Source: Porphyrobacter sp. ULC335
GTDB lineage: Bacteria > Pseudomonadota > Alphaproteobacteria > Sphingomonadales > Sphingomonadaceae
Reading direction: 5' to 3'
NCBI RefSeq assembly: GCF_025917005.1
Contig: NZ_CP078091.1
Coordinates: 496,001 to 560,000, forward strand
DNA length: 64,000 nucleotides
Shown: one piece after another, positions 27,623-37,038 of the stretch
Layout: every line of letters begins with the position of its first letter
Position numbering within the stretch: position 1 is the stretch's first letter
Made by a program: the position numbers and the translations under genes
The notes under the pieces: generated by a model
Databases searched by the model: none
Told to the model about the DNA's origin: nothing
Seen by the model: only the letters and a program-made list of their open reading frames with translations

Positions 27623-28113
27623 TGCCTGTCTCTCGCATCGCCGCGGGGCGCATCGGATCGGGGTCCTGCTGCATCGCGCGGGCGGTTCGCATCGCTGGAA
27701 CCAACCTTTGCACCCAGAGCTTTAGGTTGCCCTAAAGCATCAGGGTTAACATGCGGTTCGCTATCCTCGAGAAGTGCGAAGTAACTAGCCGCCGCATCGC
27801 CGAAGCTGGCCGCAACCGCTTCGATCGGAGCCCGCGATTCGTTGCGCAGCAGCAGCCGCAGATCGCGCGCGGCGTTGAGCCGGGCGGTAATCTCGCTCCA
27901 TTCGACCGCGCGCAGGGCATCGCCCGCCCGCCGTGCCGAGCGGCTGACGAATCGCTCGTCGCCGCCCCCATTGGCTGCAACACGCAAACGCGCGCGTTCC
28001 TCGGCGGTAAGTCCCCCGCCAGCAGCGCCTGGAGACGCATTGATAGGCTTCGCTTTCTCGAACATCATCCCCCTTGCTAGCGCGATTGCGTCAAAATCCG
28101 GTAAAGCCTGCAT
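27619..28113 (-). CDS. Conserved hypothetical protein translationally coupled to sciP
   Basis: 164 residues from ATG 28113 (GGAG three bases upstream); the ATG pair at 28068/28065 after AAGGGGG is an equally good start, giving about 149 residues. It is rich in Ala and Arg and largely helical: LTAEERARLRVAANGGGDERF, then SARRAGDALRAVEWSEITARL and ARDLRLLLRNESR. No known domain, signal or membrane segment is visible; the C-terminal 30 residues look disordered. It overlaps sciP by four bases, suggesting a function in the same regulatory process, which is inference. Confidence 0.65.
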   Translation of the reverse strand: MQALPDFDAIALARGMMFEKAKPINASPGAAGGGLTAEERARLRVAANGGGDERFVSRSARRAGDALRAVEWSEITARLNAARDLRLLLRNESRAPIEAVAASFGDAAASYFALLEDSEPHVNPDALGQPKALGAKVGSSDANRPRDAAGPRSDAPRGDARDRQ

Positions 28114-28214
28114 TTACTCCGGCTTAGGATTAGTGCTGGCGGGCGGTGCAAGTTTGGGCCAATTTTGGCGGCACTGGCGAAGGGGGGAAAGGCTCGCTAT
28201 ATCGCGGGCCGCCC

Positions 28215-29384
28215 ATGGAAACCCCTGCCCTTCTCGACGCCGGCCCGCTGACCGGGCCCGAAGCCGCCGCGCTGTTCGATCTGCCGCGCGCCGCCGCCGA
28301 TTGCCGCATCGTCGTGGCGATGAGCGGCGGGGTCGATTCCTCGGTGGTCGCAGCGCTAGCCCATGCGAGCGGCGCGGAGGTGATCGGCATCACGCTCCAG
28401 CTTTATGATTATGGCGCTGCCACGGGCCGCAAGGGCGCGTGCTGCGCTGGCGACGATATTCGCGATGCGCGCGCCGTGGCCGACCGGCTCGGCATCGCGC
28501 ATTATGTCTTCGATCACGAAAGCGCCTTCCGCGAAGAAGTGGTCGAGCAGTTCGCCGACGAATATCTCGCCGGGCGCACGCCGGTGCCCTGCATCCGCTG
28601 CAATATGGGCCCCAAGTTCACCGACCTGTTCCGCATGGCACGGGAGTTGGGTGCGGATTGCCTCGCGACCGGGCATTATGTGCGGCGGGTGATGACGGCT
28701 GACGGCCCGCAACTGCACCGCGCCTTCGATCCCGCACGCGACCAGTCCTACTTCCTCTATGGCACCACCGAAGCGCAGCTCGATTACCTGCGCTTCCCGC
28801 TGGGCGGAATGCCCAAGCCGCAGGTGCGCGAGCTGGCGGAGGCGGCAGGCCTGCGCAACGCGGCCAAGCCCGATAGTCAGGACATCTGCTTCGTGCCCGA
28901 TGGCAACTACGCCAAGATCGTCACCAAGGTGCGCCCCGAAGGCGCCGCGCCGGGAGCCATCGTCCATGCGGCAACCGGCGAGACGCTGGGCGAGCATAAG
29001 GGCATCGTCCACTTCACCGTCGGCCAGCGCAAGGGCCTCGAAATCGGCGGCCAGCCGGAACCGCTTTACGTCATCGGGCTCGACGCCGCGGCCCGCCAGG
29101 TGCGGGTCGGGCCGAAGCGGATGCTGGCGGTGAGCGCGGCGCGGCTGACCGAAACCAACCGCATCGGGCCTTTGCCGGATGTGCCGCTGACCGCGAAGGT
29201 GCGCAGTCTCGCCAAGCCGGTGCCGGTGACGCTGGAAGGCGCATTGGGCGATGGCGCGGCGGTGACGATCCGCTTCGATGCGCCCGAATTTGGCGTCGCG
29301 CCTGGGCAGGCCGCGGTGATCTATGCAGGCGAGCGCGTGATCGGCGGCGGCTGGATCGATTCGACCGAGGCGGTCACCGCTTAA
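28215..29384 (+). CDS. mnmA: tRNA-specific 2-thiouridylase
   Basis: 389 residues from ATG 28215. Thiolates U34 of tRNA Lys, Glu and Gln. The PP-loop is MSGGVDSS at 36-43; the catalytic cysteines are C129 ([10 protein letters not shown]) and C225 ([12 protein letters not shown]); ATGHYVRR and DQSYFLYG are also conserved. The N-terminal 30 residues before the PP-loop are longer than in E. coli, as is usual in alphaproteobacteria. The stop overlaps the convergent gene downstream by a few bases. Confidence 0.96.
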   Translation: METPALLDAGPLTGPEAAALFDLPRAAADCRIVVAMSGGVDSSVVAALAHASGAEVIGITLQLYDYGAATGRKGACCAGDDIRDARAVADRLGIAHYVFDHESAFREEVVEQFADEYLAGRTPVPCIRCNMGPKFTDLFRMARELGADCLATGHYVRRVMTADGPQLHRAFDPARDQSYFLYGTTEAQLDYLRFPLGGMPKPQVRELAEAAGLRNAAKPDSQDICFVPDGNYAKIVTKVRPEGAAPGAIVHAATGETLGEHKGIVHFTVGQRKGLEIGGQPEPLYVIGLDAAARQVRVGPKRMLAVSAARLTETNRIGPLPDVPLTAKVRSLAKPVPVTLEGALGDGAAVTIRFDAPEFGVAPGQAAVIYAGERVIGGGWIDSTEAVTA

Positions 29385-29731
29385 CCCTCCCAAGGCTCCA
29401 GCACGCAGCCATAGCCCTTGCGGTAGGTCGCGGTCGCTTCAGCCACCAGCGGGAAGCGCGCGGTGACGCTCTTCGTCTCATCATCATCGACGAGTGTGAC
29501 CGCTTCCATCCCGGACAGCTTGTCCTTGCGGCAATCTTCCAGACTGCGGCCCGCGACATAGCGGCACGAACACGCCACCCGTGCCGAATAGGCAGAAGCG
29601 ATGCTGCCATAGCCATTGATCGGCTCGCGGAAGGCCCAGGCTGCACCGCCCACGGCCAGCGCAATGACCGCCAGCAGCCACAATCCATAGCGCGGGCGGC
29701 GCGCAGAGCGGGAAGAAGGTGATTTCGCCAT
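29381..29731 (-). CDS. Small membrane-anchored hypothetical protein
   Basis: 116 residues from ATG 29731. A basic start ([12 protein letters not shown]) precedes one membrane segment ([20 protein letters not shown], 15-34), so most of the protein should face the periplasm. It contains four cysteines in two groups ([17 protein letters not shown] and YGCVLEPW), suggesting disulfides. I do not recognise the family. Divergent from the serine hydrolase gene, with a 48-base shared upstream region, so the two may share control. Confidence 0.65.
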   Translation of the reverse strand: MAKSPSSRSARRPRYGLWLLAVIALAVGGAAWAFREPINGYGSIASAYSARVACSCRYVAGRSLEDCRKDKLSGMEAVTLVDDDETKSVTARFPLVAEATATYRKGYGCVLEPWEG

Positions 29732-29779
29732 TGCCAAGCCCCATTGCCAAACCCGAGCGCATCGGGAAATGAGGGCGCG

Positions 29780-30925
29780 ATGACCCTGCCACCCGCCGTC
29801 CTTAATCGCGCGATCCTGCTCGCGCCAGCCCTGCTTGCGCTGGCCGCGTGCGGTGATGCACCGCCTGTCGAAAAGGCGCTTTCGCCCGATGCGCTGGCCG
29901 CCGTCACCACGGACGCAGGCGCACCCAAGGACCAGCTGGCACGCGCGATCGACGATGTTTTCACCGCACCGGGCGTGGGCGAAACACGCGCCGTGGTGGT
30001 GATGGCCAACGGCAAGCTCGCCGCGGAGCGTTACGCGCCGGGCTATGACAAGGACACGCGCTTCATCAGCTGGTCGATGGCCAAGACCGTCACCGGCGTG
30101 CTGATCGGGATGCTGGTTTCGGACGGGCTGCTTGCGCTTGACGCCCCCGCCCCTGTCCCGCTGTGGCAGCGCCCGGGCGATCCGCGCGCCGAGATCACCT
30201 TGCGCCAGCTGCTCCAGATGCGCAGCGGCTTGCGCCATACCGAGGCGGGCGATCCGCCCTACGAATCCTCCGAGGTCAGGATGCTGTTCCTCGACGGGCG
30301 CGACAATATGGCCAAGTGGGCGCAGGAGCAGCCGCTCGAGGCGGAGCCGGGCAAGCAGTTCGAATATTCATCGAACACCAGCGTGATCCTTGCCGATATC
30401 GCCGCGCGCGCGCTCACCACCAGTGACCGGCCCGAGGCGCGGCGCAAGGCGGTGGCCGATTATCTCCAGCAGCGCTTGTTCGGCCCGCTCGGCATGACCA
30501 GCATGGTGCCGGAATTCGACGCGTCGGGCACGCTGATCGGTGGCAGCCTGATGCATGCCAGCGCGCGCGACTGGGCCAAGCTGGGCGAGTTCCTTCGGCT
30601 GAAAGGCCGCGCCCCGGCGGGCGAGCAGCTTGTGCCGATCCGCTGGGTCGAGGCGATGGTGACGCCCAGCCCTGCCAGCCCGCATTACGGCTTCCAGATC
30701 TGGCTCAACCGGCCAATTCCCGGCGTTCCCGCAGGCGAGCACCCGCTGTTCCCCGACCGTGCGCCCAAAAGCCTGTTCAGCCTGATCGGGCATATGGGGC
30801 AATATGTGCTGGTCTCGCCCAGCCAGCGGGTAACACTGGTGCGGCTCGGCCATTCGGACAGCGCCGAGCGTCCGGTGATGCTGCAACAGGCGGCGGATGT
30901 GCTGGAGCTCTATCCGAGTTCCTAG
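29780..30925 (+). CDS. Class C beta-lactamase-fold serine hydrolase lipoprotein
   Basis: 381 residues from ATG 29780. The lipoprotein signal ends at C24 (LALAAC). The serine-hydrolase triad is visible: SMAK at 99-102 (SxxK), EYSSNTS for the YxN position, and GHMGQYV near the C-terminus for the HxG/KTG position. LRQLLQMRSGLRHTEAGDP is typical of 6-aminohexanoate-dimer hydrolase and esterase relatives. Likely an envelope esterase, amidase or peptidase; true beta-lactamase activity is not implied. The family B repeat starts directly after its stop. Confidence 0.88.
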   Translation: MTLPPAVLNRAILLAPALLALAACGDAPPVEKALSPDALAAVTTDAGAPKDQLARAIDDVFTAPGVGETRAVVVMANGKLAAERYAPGYDKDTRFISWSMAKTVTGVLIGMLVSDGLLALDAPAPVPLWQRPGDPRAEITLRQLLQMRSGLRHTEAGDPPYESSEVRMLFLDGRDNMAKWAQEQPLEAEPGKQFEYSSNTSVILADIAARALTTSDRPEARRKAVADYLQQRLFGPLGMTSMVPEFDASGTLIGGSLMHASARDWAKLGEFLRLKGRAPAGEQLVPIRWVEAMVTPSPASPHYGFQIWLNRPIPGVPAGEHPLFPDRAPKSLFSLIGHMGQYVLVSPSQRVTLVRLGHSDSAERPVMLQQAADVLELYPSS

Positions 30926-31025
30926 TGTTCCGCAGCCCATCCGGGCTGCGAAATCCTCGCTCATGATGGCTTCGCCAGCGTCGCTGCGGGCGGGCGGTCG
31001 CCCTTGCGGTCGCTTCGCGACCGAT
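30926..31025 (+). repeat. Four-hairpin structured repeat, family B, copy 2
   Basis: Begins TGTTCCGCA directly after the TAG stop of the hydrolase gene. Hairpins: CGCAGCCC/GGGCTGCG, TGGC/GCCA, GGGC/GCCC around GGTC, and GGTCGC/GCGACC. The single-stranded linkers (GAAATCCTCGCTCA, GTCGCTGCGGGC, CTTGCGGTCGC, GACCGATT) match copy 1 at 13086-13187, while the arms of the first three hairpins differ in compensating ways. Confidence 0.8.
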
Positions 31026-31029
31026 TGCC

Positions 31030-31836
31030 TCAGAGGTAAAAGGCGCCCTCGACCACGGTCACACACGGCCCGCCAAGCCACGCCCTGTCGCCATCAAGCC
31101 GCAAGGTCAGATCGCCGCCACGCGCTGACGCCTGATGCGCGGTGAAGCTGTCGCGCCCCAGCCGCTTTGCCCAGAACGGTGTCAGCACCGCGTGGGCCGA
31201 TCCGGTGACAGAGTCCTCGTCCACCCCGCCGCCGGGGACGAAGACGCGGCTGACGATGTCGGTTGTGTCACCGGGAGCGGTGCAGATGAACTGGTCGGTC
31301 CCCAGTGCCCCCAGCCCGCGAATATCGGGATCGAGTGCGCGGATCTCCGCCTCGTTTTCGAACAGGAAGACGTTGTAGCGGGTGTCGTTGCGCCACACCT
31401 CGACCGGCGTGGCCCCGAGCAGCGCGACCGCTTCGGGATAATCACGCGGCGCAGTTTCAATGGCGGGCAGCGCGAGTTCGTAAGCACCCGCCGCCTTCAC
31501 CACTTCCAGGATGCCAGACTTGCGGGTGCGGAAGGTGATCCGCTCAAGCGCCTGTCCTTCGGCGTCGCGCGTCAGCAGAATATGCCCGCTCGCCAGCGTC
31601 GCATGGCCACACAGCGCGATTTCGTAAGTCGGCGTACACCAGCGCAGCTCCCAATCCGCTTCGCCGGTGGTGTCGCGCACCACGAAGGCGGTTTCGGCGA
31701 ACAGGTTCTCGCCGCCGATCTTCACCAGCACATCATCTGGCAGCCATTCGTCGAGCACCATCACAGCCGCTTGGTTCCCGCCAAAGGGTTGCGAAGCGAA
31801 GGCATCGACATGCCAATAGGGGATTTTCTGGGGCAT
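31030..31836 (-). CDS. PhzF family isomerase/epimerase-like protein
   Basis: 268 residues. PhzF-fold proteins resemble diaminopimelate epimerase but use one glutamate. Here it lies in LFAETAFVV near 45; ALCGHATLASGHIL near 74-87 and the C-terminal DSVTGSAHAVLTPFWA near 212-227 are the two other signatures. The N-terminus reads WHVDAFASQPFGGNQAAV, also typical. Outside phenazine clusters the substrate of such proteins is usually unknown. Converges on the serine hydrolase gene across the family B repeat. Confidence 0.9.
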   Translation of the reverse strand: MPQKIPYWHVDAFASQPFGGNQAAVMVLDEWLPDDVLVKIGGENLFAETAFVVRDTTGEADWELRWCTPTYEIALCGHATLASGHILLTRDAEGQALERITFRTRKSGILEVVKAAGAYELALPAIETAPRDYPEAVALLGATPVEVWRNDTRYNVFLFENEAEIRALDPDIRGLGALGTDQFICTAPGDTTDIVSRVFVPGGGVDEDSVTGSAHAVLTPFWAKRLGRDSFTAHQASARGGDLTLRLDGDRAWLGGPCVTVVEGAFYL

Positions 31837-31864
31837 CAGGGGCGTCCTTGGGGATAGAGCCTAA

Positions 31865-32521
31865 TCAGGGGTACAAAAGCGTGTCGGACCACGGGGCGTC
31901 GGCGCTCTCGCGGATGAATTCGCGGCGGTCATGCAGCCGGTTGTCGCGATCGATCCAGAATTCGATTCTTGTCGGGCACAAAGTAAATCCCGTCCAATGC
32001 GGCGGGCGCGGCACTTTCCCTTCGGCCTCGTGCGCGGCCCAGAGTTCCTGCACGCGGTCGAGATAGGTCTGCCGCTCCGGCAGCGGGCGCGACTGGTCGC
32101 TCGCCGCGCTGCCGACCTGGCTTTTGTAGGGGCGCGAGTGGAAATAGGCGTCGGCGCGTTCCGGGCTGACCTCGACCAGCGGCCCTTCGATACGGATCTG
32201 GCGGCGCAGGCTCTTCCAGTGGAACAGCAGCGCAGCCTGCATGTTGGCGCGGATATGCGTGCCCTTGCGGCTTTCGGCATTGGTGAAGAAGGTGAAGCCG
32301 CCGCCTGCGATCTCGCCCTTGCCGTGGCCCTTCAGCAGCACCATCCGCGCCGAGGGCGCGGCATCGGGGGTGGCTGTGGCGAGCGCCATCGCATTGGGAT
32401 CGTTCAGCTCGCCCACCTGCGCAGCGGCGAACCACTCCTCGAACAGCACGAAGGGATCGGCGCCCGCAGGAAGCACAGAATCGGCAAGCTGGGCGTCATC
32501 AAGGGGGGTGGCGTCGGACAT
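31865..32521 (-). CDS. pdxH: Pyridoxamine 5'-phosphate oxidase
   Basis: 218 residues from ATG 32521. An FMN enzyme that oxidises pyridoxine/pyridoxamine 5'-phosphate to pyridoxal 5'-phosphate. Motifs: NAMALATATPDAAPSARMVL, GFTFFTNAESRKG, RRQIRIEGPLVEVSPERADAYF near 115-136 and the C-terminal WIDRDNRLHDR. Its C-terminus (TLLYP) matches the usual RLxP ending. Divergent from the DnaJ gene across 182 bases, in which I see no further gene or convincing site. Confidence 0.95.
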   Translation of the reverse strand: MSDATPLDDAQLADSVLPAGADPFVLFEEWFAAAQVGELNDPNAMALATATPDAAPSARMVLLKGHGKGEIAGGGFTFFTNAESRKGTHIRANMQAALLFHWKSLRRQIRIEGPLVEVSPERADAYFHSRPYKSQVGSAASDQSRPLPERQTYLDRVQELWAAHEAEGKVPRPPHWTGFTLCPTRIEFWIDRDNRLHDRREFIRESADAPWSDTLLYP

Positions 32522-32703
32522 TGTTGCGTTCCTGTGTGGCTGCGGCATGGCTCATAGCTACGTGAGTGCCCCGCGAAAAGGCGCAAGCCGGTTACCGGGC
32601 GAAGCTGAAACGTCGCTTGTCGATGCCTTGAATCCGCGCAGGCCTGTGTCTTGCATCCAGCCCAAGCTTGCGCATGGCGACTGTCTCACCTAGCTAACAC
32701 GCT

Positions 32704-33693
32704 ATGGCTGATCCTTACAGCACCCTTGGCATTGCGCGCACCGCTTCGGAGGCGGACATCAAGAGCGCCTATCGCAAGCTCGCCAAGGAGCTGCACCCCG
32801 ATCGCAACAAGGACAATCCCAAGGCGGCCGAGAAATTCTCGGTCGTGACGCGGGCCTATGATCTGCTGTCGGACAAGGCCAAGCGCGCGCAATATGATCG
32901 CGGCGAGATTGATGGCGAGGGCAATCCCGCCAATCCCTTCGCCGGGATGGGCGCACGCGGCGGATATAGCCGGGGCGGCACCTATGGCGCAGGGCCTGGC
33001 GGCGGGCCCGGAGCGGGCGGCGATTTTGGCGGGTTCGGCACCGAAGACGTCGATCTGGGCGATCTGTTCGAAGGCCTGTTCGGCGGGCGCAACCGCCAGC
33101 AGCAGCAACCCAAGCGCGGTTTCGGCCGTCAGCCGCCGCCACCCCCGCCCAAGCGCGGCGGTGATATCCAGTACCGGCTCGCCGTGCCGTTCGTCGATGC
33201 CGCTGCGGGGCGTGACCAGCGCATCACGCTGGCAGACGGCAAGGCGATCAACCTGAAGCTCCCCGCAGGCGTCGAAGACGGCACGATGATGCGCCTGAAG
33301 GACAAGGGTCACGCCGGCCCCGGCGGCAATGGCGACGGGATCGTGATGGTCGATGTCGGCAGCCATCCCTTCTTCCGGCGCGAGGGCGACAATATCCGCA
33401 TGGACCTGCCGATTACCCTCGACGAGGCGGTGCGCGGGGCCAAGGTCAAGTGCCCGACAGTCGACGGCGCGGTGATGCTGACGATCAAACCCGGCAGCTC
33501 CGGCGGAACAGTTCTTCGTCTGGGCGGTAAGGGCTGGACCAAGAAGAACGGCGCGCTTATCGACGGCAAGCACGAGCGCGGCGATCAACTGGTCACGCTG
33601 GAGATTCAGCTCCCTGCCGATCTCGCAACGCTTGAAGAACGGCTTGAGGGTTGGATCGACCCTGCCCGCCCCCGCGAGAAGTTCGGCCTGTAA
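32704..33693 (+). CDS. DnaJ C-terminal-domain chaperone (CbpA-like, no zinc finger)
   Basis: 329 residues. J domain 1-70 with HPD at 31-33, which stimulates DnaK. A Gly-rich linker (TYGAGPGGGPGAGGDFGGFG) and a Gln/Pro-rich stretch (QQQQPKRGFGRQPPPPPPKR) follow, then two peptide-binding CTD beta domains (about 150-315; DGTMMRLKDKGHAGPGG, LDEAVRGAKVKCPTVDG). The cysteine-rich zinc domain of true DnaJ is absent, so this is a class II Hsp40 like CbpA. It stands alone, away from dnaK. Confidence 0.92.
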   Translation: MADPYSTLGIARTASEADIKSAYRKLAKELHPDRNKDNPKAAEKFSVVTRAYDLLSDKAKRAQYDRGEIDGEGNPANPFAGMGARGGYSRGGTYGAGPGGGPGAGGDFGGFGTEDVDLGDLFEGLFGGRNRQQQQPKRGFGRQPPPPPPKRGGDIQYRLAVPFVDAAAGRDQRITLADGKAINLKLPAGVEDGTMMRLKDKGHAGPGGNGDGIVMVDVGSHPFFRREGDNIRMDLPITLDEAVRGAKVKCPTVDGAVMLTIKPGSSGGTVLRLGGKGWTKKNGALIDGKHERGDQLVTLEIQLPADLATLEERLEGWIDPARPREKFGL

Positions 33694-33723
33694 GGGCCGC
33701 ACGCCAGCCGGAGGGCTGACTTT

Positions 33724-34614
33724 ATGACCGCAACCGACAATCCAGCGTCAGCCCCGCATTCCGGCGGGAGACAGCGTGTCTGGGCGGTGACCCGCCGCGT
33801 TGCGGTCCACACCTTCAACGACGGGTTCATCCACGCGGGCAACCTCGCCTACCTGTCGATGCTGGCAATATTTCCCTTCTTCATCCTCGGCGCGGCGCTG
33901 TTCGACATCATCGGCGGGCGCGAGAATGCGCAGACGATTGTTCTGTCCGTCGCGCGGGCCATGCCGAGTTCGGTCGCCACGGTGATCGTGCCGGTCGCCG
34001 AGACGGTGATCTATGCGCGCTCGGGCTGGCTGTTGTGGGCGGGCGGAGCAGTTGGCCTGTGGACCGTTTCGAGCCTGATCGAAACGATCCGCGACATCCT
34101 GCACCGCGCATATGGCACCAAGAATGTGAGCGCTTTCTGGAAGACCCGCCTTTTCTCGGCCGGATTGATCCTTGCGGCGGTGGTGATGCTGATGCTCTCG
34201 CTGTTCGCGCAGGTGCTGATCGGCGGGGCGCAGGAGGTGATCCGGGCCGCCGCGCCGCAGCTTGCCGAATGGATCGACACGCTCAGCCTGTCGCGAATCC
34301 TGCCCGGGCTCGGGCTTGCCTTGTCGCTGTGGGTATTGTTCATCACCCTCACCCCGTCCCGCTATCGCGGCAGACGATGGCCGAAATGGCCGGGCGCGGT
34401 GTTCACCACAGCATGGTGGCTGGCGGTCACAGCGGCGCTGCCAGTGCTGCTGCGGAGCGCATTTTCCTATGACGTCACCTACGGCAGTCTTGCCGGAAGT
34501 ATCGTCACTTTGCTGTTTTTCTGGCTCGTCGGTCTCGGCCTCGTTATTGGCGCGCAGCTGAATGCGGCGTTGGCGCTGGAATCGTTGCCGTCCGCCGAGC
34601 CATCCAAGGAGTAG
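33724..34614 (+). CDS. YihY/BrkB family membrane protein
   Basis: 296 residues with about six membrane helices (LSMLAIFPFFILGAALFDII near 39-58, WLLWAGGAVGLWTVSSLI, LFSAGLILAAVVMLMLSLF, LPGLGLALSLWVLFITL, and the C-terminal pair). DGFIHAGNLAYLSMLAIFP and SYDVTYGSLAGSIVTLLFFWL are family hallmarks. Function not established, though often misnamed ribonuclease BN. Ends seven bases before fabI, so probably co-transcribed with it. Confidence 0.9.
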   Translation: MTATDNPASAPHSGGRQRVWAVTRRVAVHTFNDGFIHAGNLAYLSMLAIFPFFILGAALFDIIGGRENAQTIVLSVARAMPSSVATVIVPVAETVIYARSGWLLWAGGAVGLWTVSSLIETIRDILHRAYGTKNVSAFWKTRLFSAGLILAAVVMLMLSLFAQVLIGGAQEVIRAAAPQLAEWIDTLSLSRILPGLGLALSLWVLFITLTPSRYRGRRWPKWPGAVFTTAWWLAVTAALPVLLRSAFSYDVTYGSLAGSIVTLLFFWLVGLGLVIGAQLNAALALESLPSAEPSKE

Positions 34615-34620
34615 GCATCA

Positions 34621-35427
34621 ATGAACGGTTTGATGGCAGGAAAGCGCGGCCTGATCATGGGTCTTGCCAATGACAAGTCGCTGGCGTGGGGCATCGCCAA
34701 GAAGCTCGCCGAGCAGGGGGCCGAACTGGCCTTCTCCTATCAGGGCGAGGCGCTGGCCAAGCGGGTGATCCCGCTCGCCGCCGAACTGGGCAGCGATTTC
34801 ACCTTCGAATGCGACGTTGCGCGGATGGAATCGCTCGACGCAGCCTTCGCAACGCTGAAACAGCGCTGGGACACGCTCGACTTCGTTGTCCATGCGATCG
34901 GCTATTCCGACAAGAACGAGCTGCGGGGGCTTTATGTCGACACCAGCCTCGAGAATTTCCTGAATACCATGAACATCTCGGCCTATTCGCTGGTGGCGAT
35001 CAGCCAGCGTGCGTCTGCAATGATGCCGGATACCGGCGGGGCGATCCTGACGCTGAGCTATTACGGCGCGGAAAAGGTCGTGCCGCATTACAACGTCATG
35101 GGCGTTGCCAAGGCGGCACTGGAAACCAGCGTCAAATATCTCGCCAATGACCTTGGCCCGCGCAACATCCGCGTCAACGCGATCAGCGCAGGGCCGATCA
35201 AGACGCTGGCGGCGAGCGGGATCGGCGACTTCCGCTACATCCTGAAGTGGAACGAATTGAACGCGCCGCTGCGCCGCAATGTCACGATCGAGGATGTCGG
35301 CGGCGCAGGGCTTTACCTGCTGTCCGACCTTGCCTCCGGCGTCACCGGCGAGACGCACCATGTCGACGCGGGCTACCATGTGGTCGGCATGAAGCAGGAA
35401 GACGCACCCGATATCGCGCTTTCTTGA
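34621..35427 (+). CDS. fabI: Enoyl-[acyl-carrier-protein] reductase (NADH), FabI type
   Basis: 268 residues. Last reduction step of fatty acid elongation. FabI signatures: GLIMGLANDKSLAWGIAKKL (the divergent glycine motif), SYQGE near 39, HAIGYSDKNELRG, LSYYGAEKVVPHYNVMGVAK with catalytic Y157 and K164 spaced by six residues, and GDFRYILKW near 202. AAGGAG lies just upstream of the ATG. Follows the YihY gene closely. Confidence 0.96.
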   Translation: MNGLMAGKRGLIMGLANDKSLAWGIAKKLAEQGAELAFSYQGEALAKRVIPLAAELGSDFTFECDVARMESLDAAFATLKQRWDTLDFVVHAIGYSDKNELRGLYVDTSLENFLNTMNISAYSLVAISQRASAMMPDTGGAILTLSYYGAEKVVPHYNVMGVAKAALETSVKYLANDLGPRNIRVNAISAGPIKTLAASGIGDFRYILKWNELNAPLRRNVTIEDVGGAGLYLLSDLASGVTGETHHVDAGYHVVGMKQEDAPDIALS

Positions 35428-35465
35428 GGGTGCTTTCCTGAAACCCCTCGCCTAAGGCTCGGTTT

Positions 35466-36479
35466 ATGCGCAAGGTTCTCGTCACCGGCACGGCCGGCTT
35501 CATCGGCTTTCATCTCTCGCAGCTGCTGCTGGAGGAAGGCTTCAGCGTCGTCGGCTATGACGGCATGACCGATTACTATGATGTGCGGATCAAGCAGCGG
35601 CGGCACCAGATGCTGCTCCAGCACCCGCACTTCACCTGCACCGAAGGGATGCTCGAGGATCTCGACACCCTGCGCGCGCTGGCGCTGGCGGAAAAGCCCG
35701 ATGTGATCGTCCACCTCGCCGCGCAGGCAGGGGTGCGCTACTCGCTCGAGAACCCGCGCGCTTATGTCGACGCGAACCTCATCGGCACCTTCAACGTCAT
35801 GGAATGCGCACGCGAGCTTGGCGTCGATCATCTGCTGATGGCTTCGACCAGCTCGGTCTACGGTGCGAACACCGAGATGCCCTTCGGCGAGGACCAGAAA
35901 GTTGACACGCCCCTGACCTTCTACGCCGCGACCAAGAAGGCGAACGAGGCGATGGCGCATTCCTACGCGCACCTCTGGGACTTGCCGGTGACGATGTTCC
36001 GCTTCTTCACGGTCTACGGCCCATGGGGACGGCCCGACATGGCGCTGTTCAAGTTCACCCGCGGGATCCTCGAAGGCACGCCGATCGACATCTACAATAA
36101 TGGCGAGATGTACCGCGATTTCACCTATGTCAGCGATCTGGTGCGCGGCATCCGCCTGCTGATCGACGCGGCCCCGGTGCGGCCCGAGACGCCCGAGGAC
36201 ATCGCCGAGGGTGACAGCCTCTCCCCCGTCGCCCCGTACCGTGTGGTCAATATCGGCAATGGCGACAAGGTGCGCCTGATGGACTTCATCACCGCCATCG
36301 AAGAGGAATGCGGGCGCGAGGCGGTGAAGAACTTCATGCCGATGCAGCAGGGCGATGTGCCCGCGACCTGGGCTGATGCGTCACTGCTCAAATCCCTGAC
36401 CGGATATGCGCCGCAGACCCCGTTCCGCGAAGGGGTGGCGCGGTTTGTGGCGTGGTATCGGGATTATTACAGAGTGTAA
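35466..36479 (+). CDS. NAD-dependent epimerase, UDP-glucuronate 4-epimerase type
   Basis: 337 residues. Extended SDR: NAD motif TGTAGFIGFH at 7-16, catalytic STSSVYG near 127-133, and Y153-AAT-K157. DYYDVRIKQRR near 36-46, FFTVYGPWGRPDMA and DFTYVSDLVRGI match UDP-glucuronate 4-epimerases (CapI/Lpl types) that make UDP-galacturonate for surface polysaccharides. No other polysaccharide gene adjoins. An epimerase acting on another UDP-sugar is possible. Confidence 0.88.
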   Translation: MRKVLVTGTAGFIGFHLSQLLLEEGFSVVGYDGMTDYYDVRIKQRRHQMLLQHPHFTCTEGMLEDLDTLRALALAEKPDVIVHLAAQAGVRYSLENPRAYVDANLIGTFNVMECARELGVDHLLMASTSSVYGANTEMPFGEDQKVDTPLTFYAATKKANEAMAHSYAHLWDLPVTMFRFFTVYGPWGRPDMALFKFTRGILEGTPIDIYNNGEMYRDFTYVSDLVRGIRLLIDAAPVRPETPEDIAEGDSLSPVAPYRVVNIGNGDKVRLMDFITAIEEECGREAVKNFMPMQQGDVPATWADASLLKSLTGYAPQTPFREGVARFVAWYRDYYRV

Positions 36480-36486
36480 GGCTGGC

Positions 36487-37038
36487 TTACTTGGGCGGCT
36501 GCGGCAGGGCGCCTTCACCCGGCACCTCGCCTGCGCGCTCACGCTCCAGCCGCTGCATATATTCGCGCTCGATCATCTCGACCCGCTCCTGCTCCGCGGC
36601 GGCATCGGCATCGATGGTGGAGAGACGCTCGGCCCGCGCTTCCTCGATCAGCTTGCCAAAGCGCACGCCGTCTTCCTCGGCGCGGTCCTTGTAGGCGGCT
36701 TCGATGAACTTCTGCGTGCAGCCGGTGAACCCGCCCGCGCCCGCCGGGCTGCAGCTCATCGCACCGAAATCGCCGACATATTTGATCTCTTCGACCAGCC
36801 CCGCGCGCGACCTGTTCTCCGGCGAATCGCTGTAACGCAGGTTGGAGGGGATGCGATACCGGTCGGCCTCGACCAGAATTTCGCAGATCACCACTTCGCC
36901 CGGCTTGGCGACGGGACATTCGGCTTCGCTATAGGCGATGACCATGTTGATCTTCTCGTCGGCGCTTTGCGCGACAGCTGGGCTGCCGACGGCGACAAGC
37001 GCGGCAAGAGCGGCAGCGGGGGCGATCAGATGCTTCAT
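36487..37038 (-). CDS. Secreted hypothetical protein
   Basis: 183 residues from ATG 37038. A Sec signal peptide ends near residue 24 (AVGSPAVAQS). Four cysteines in the mature part (EAECPVAKPGEVVICEI and MSCSPAGAGGFTGCTQ) could form two disulfides. The C-terminal third is a charged helix (GKLIEEARAERLSTIDADAA, then EREYMQRLERERAGE). I do not recognise a family; I believe similar proteins are common in Erythrobacter relatives, but this is from memory. Faces the epimerase gene tail to tail. Confidence 0.7.
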   Translation of the reverse strand: MKHLIAPAAALAALVAVGSPAVAQSADEKINMVIAYSEAECPVAKPGEVVICEILVEADRYRIPSNLRYSDSPENRSRAGLVEEIKYVGDFGAMSCSPAGAGGFTGCTQKFIEAAYKDRAEEDGVRFGKLIEEARAERLSTIDADAAAEQERVEMIEREYMQRLERERAGEVPGEGALPQPPK

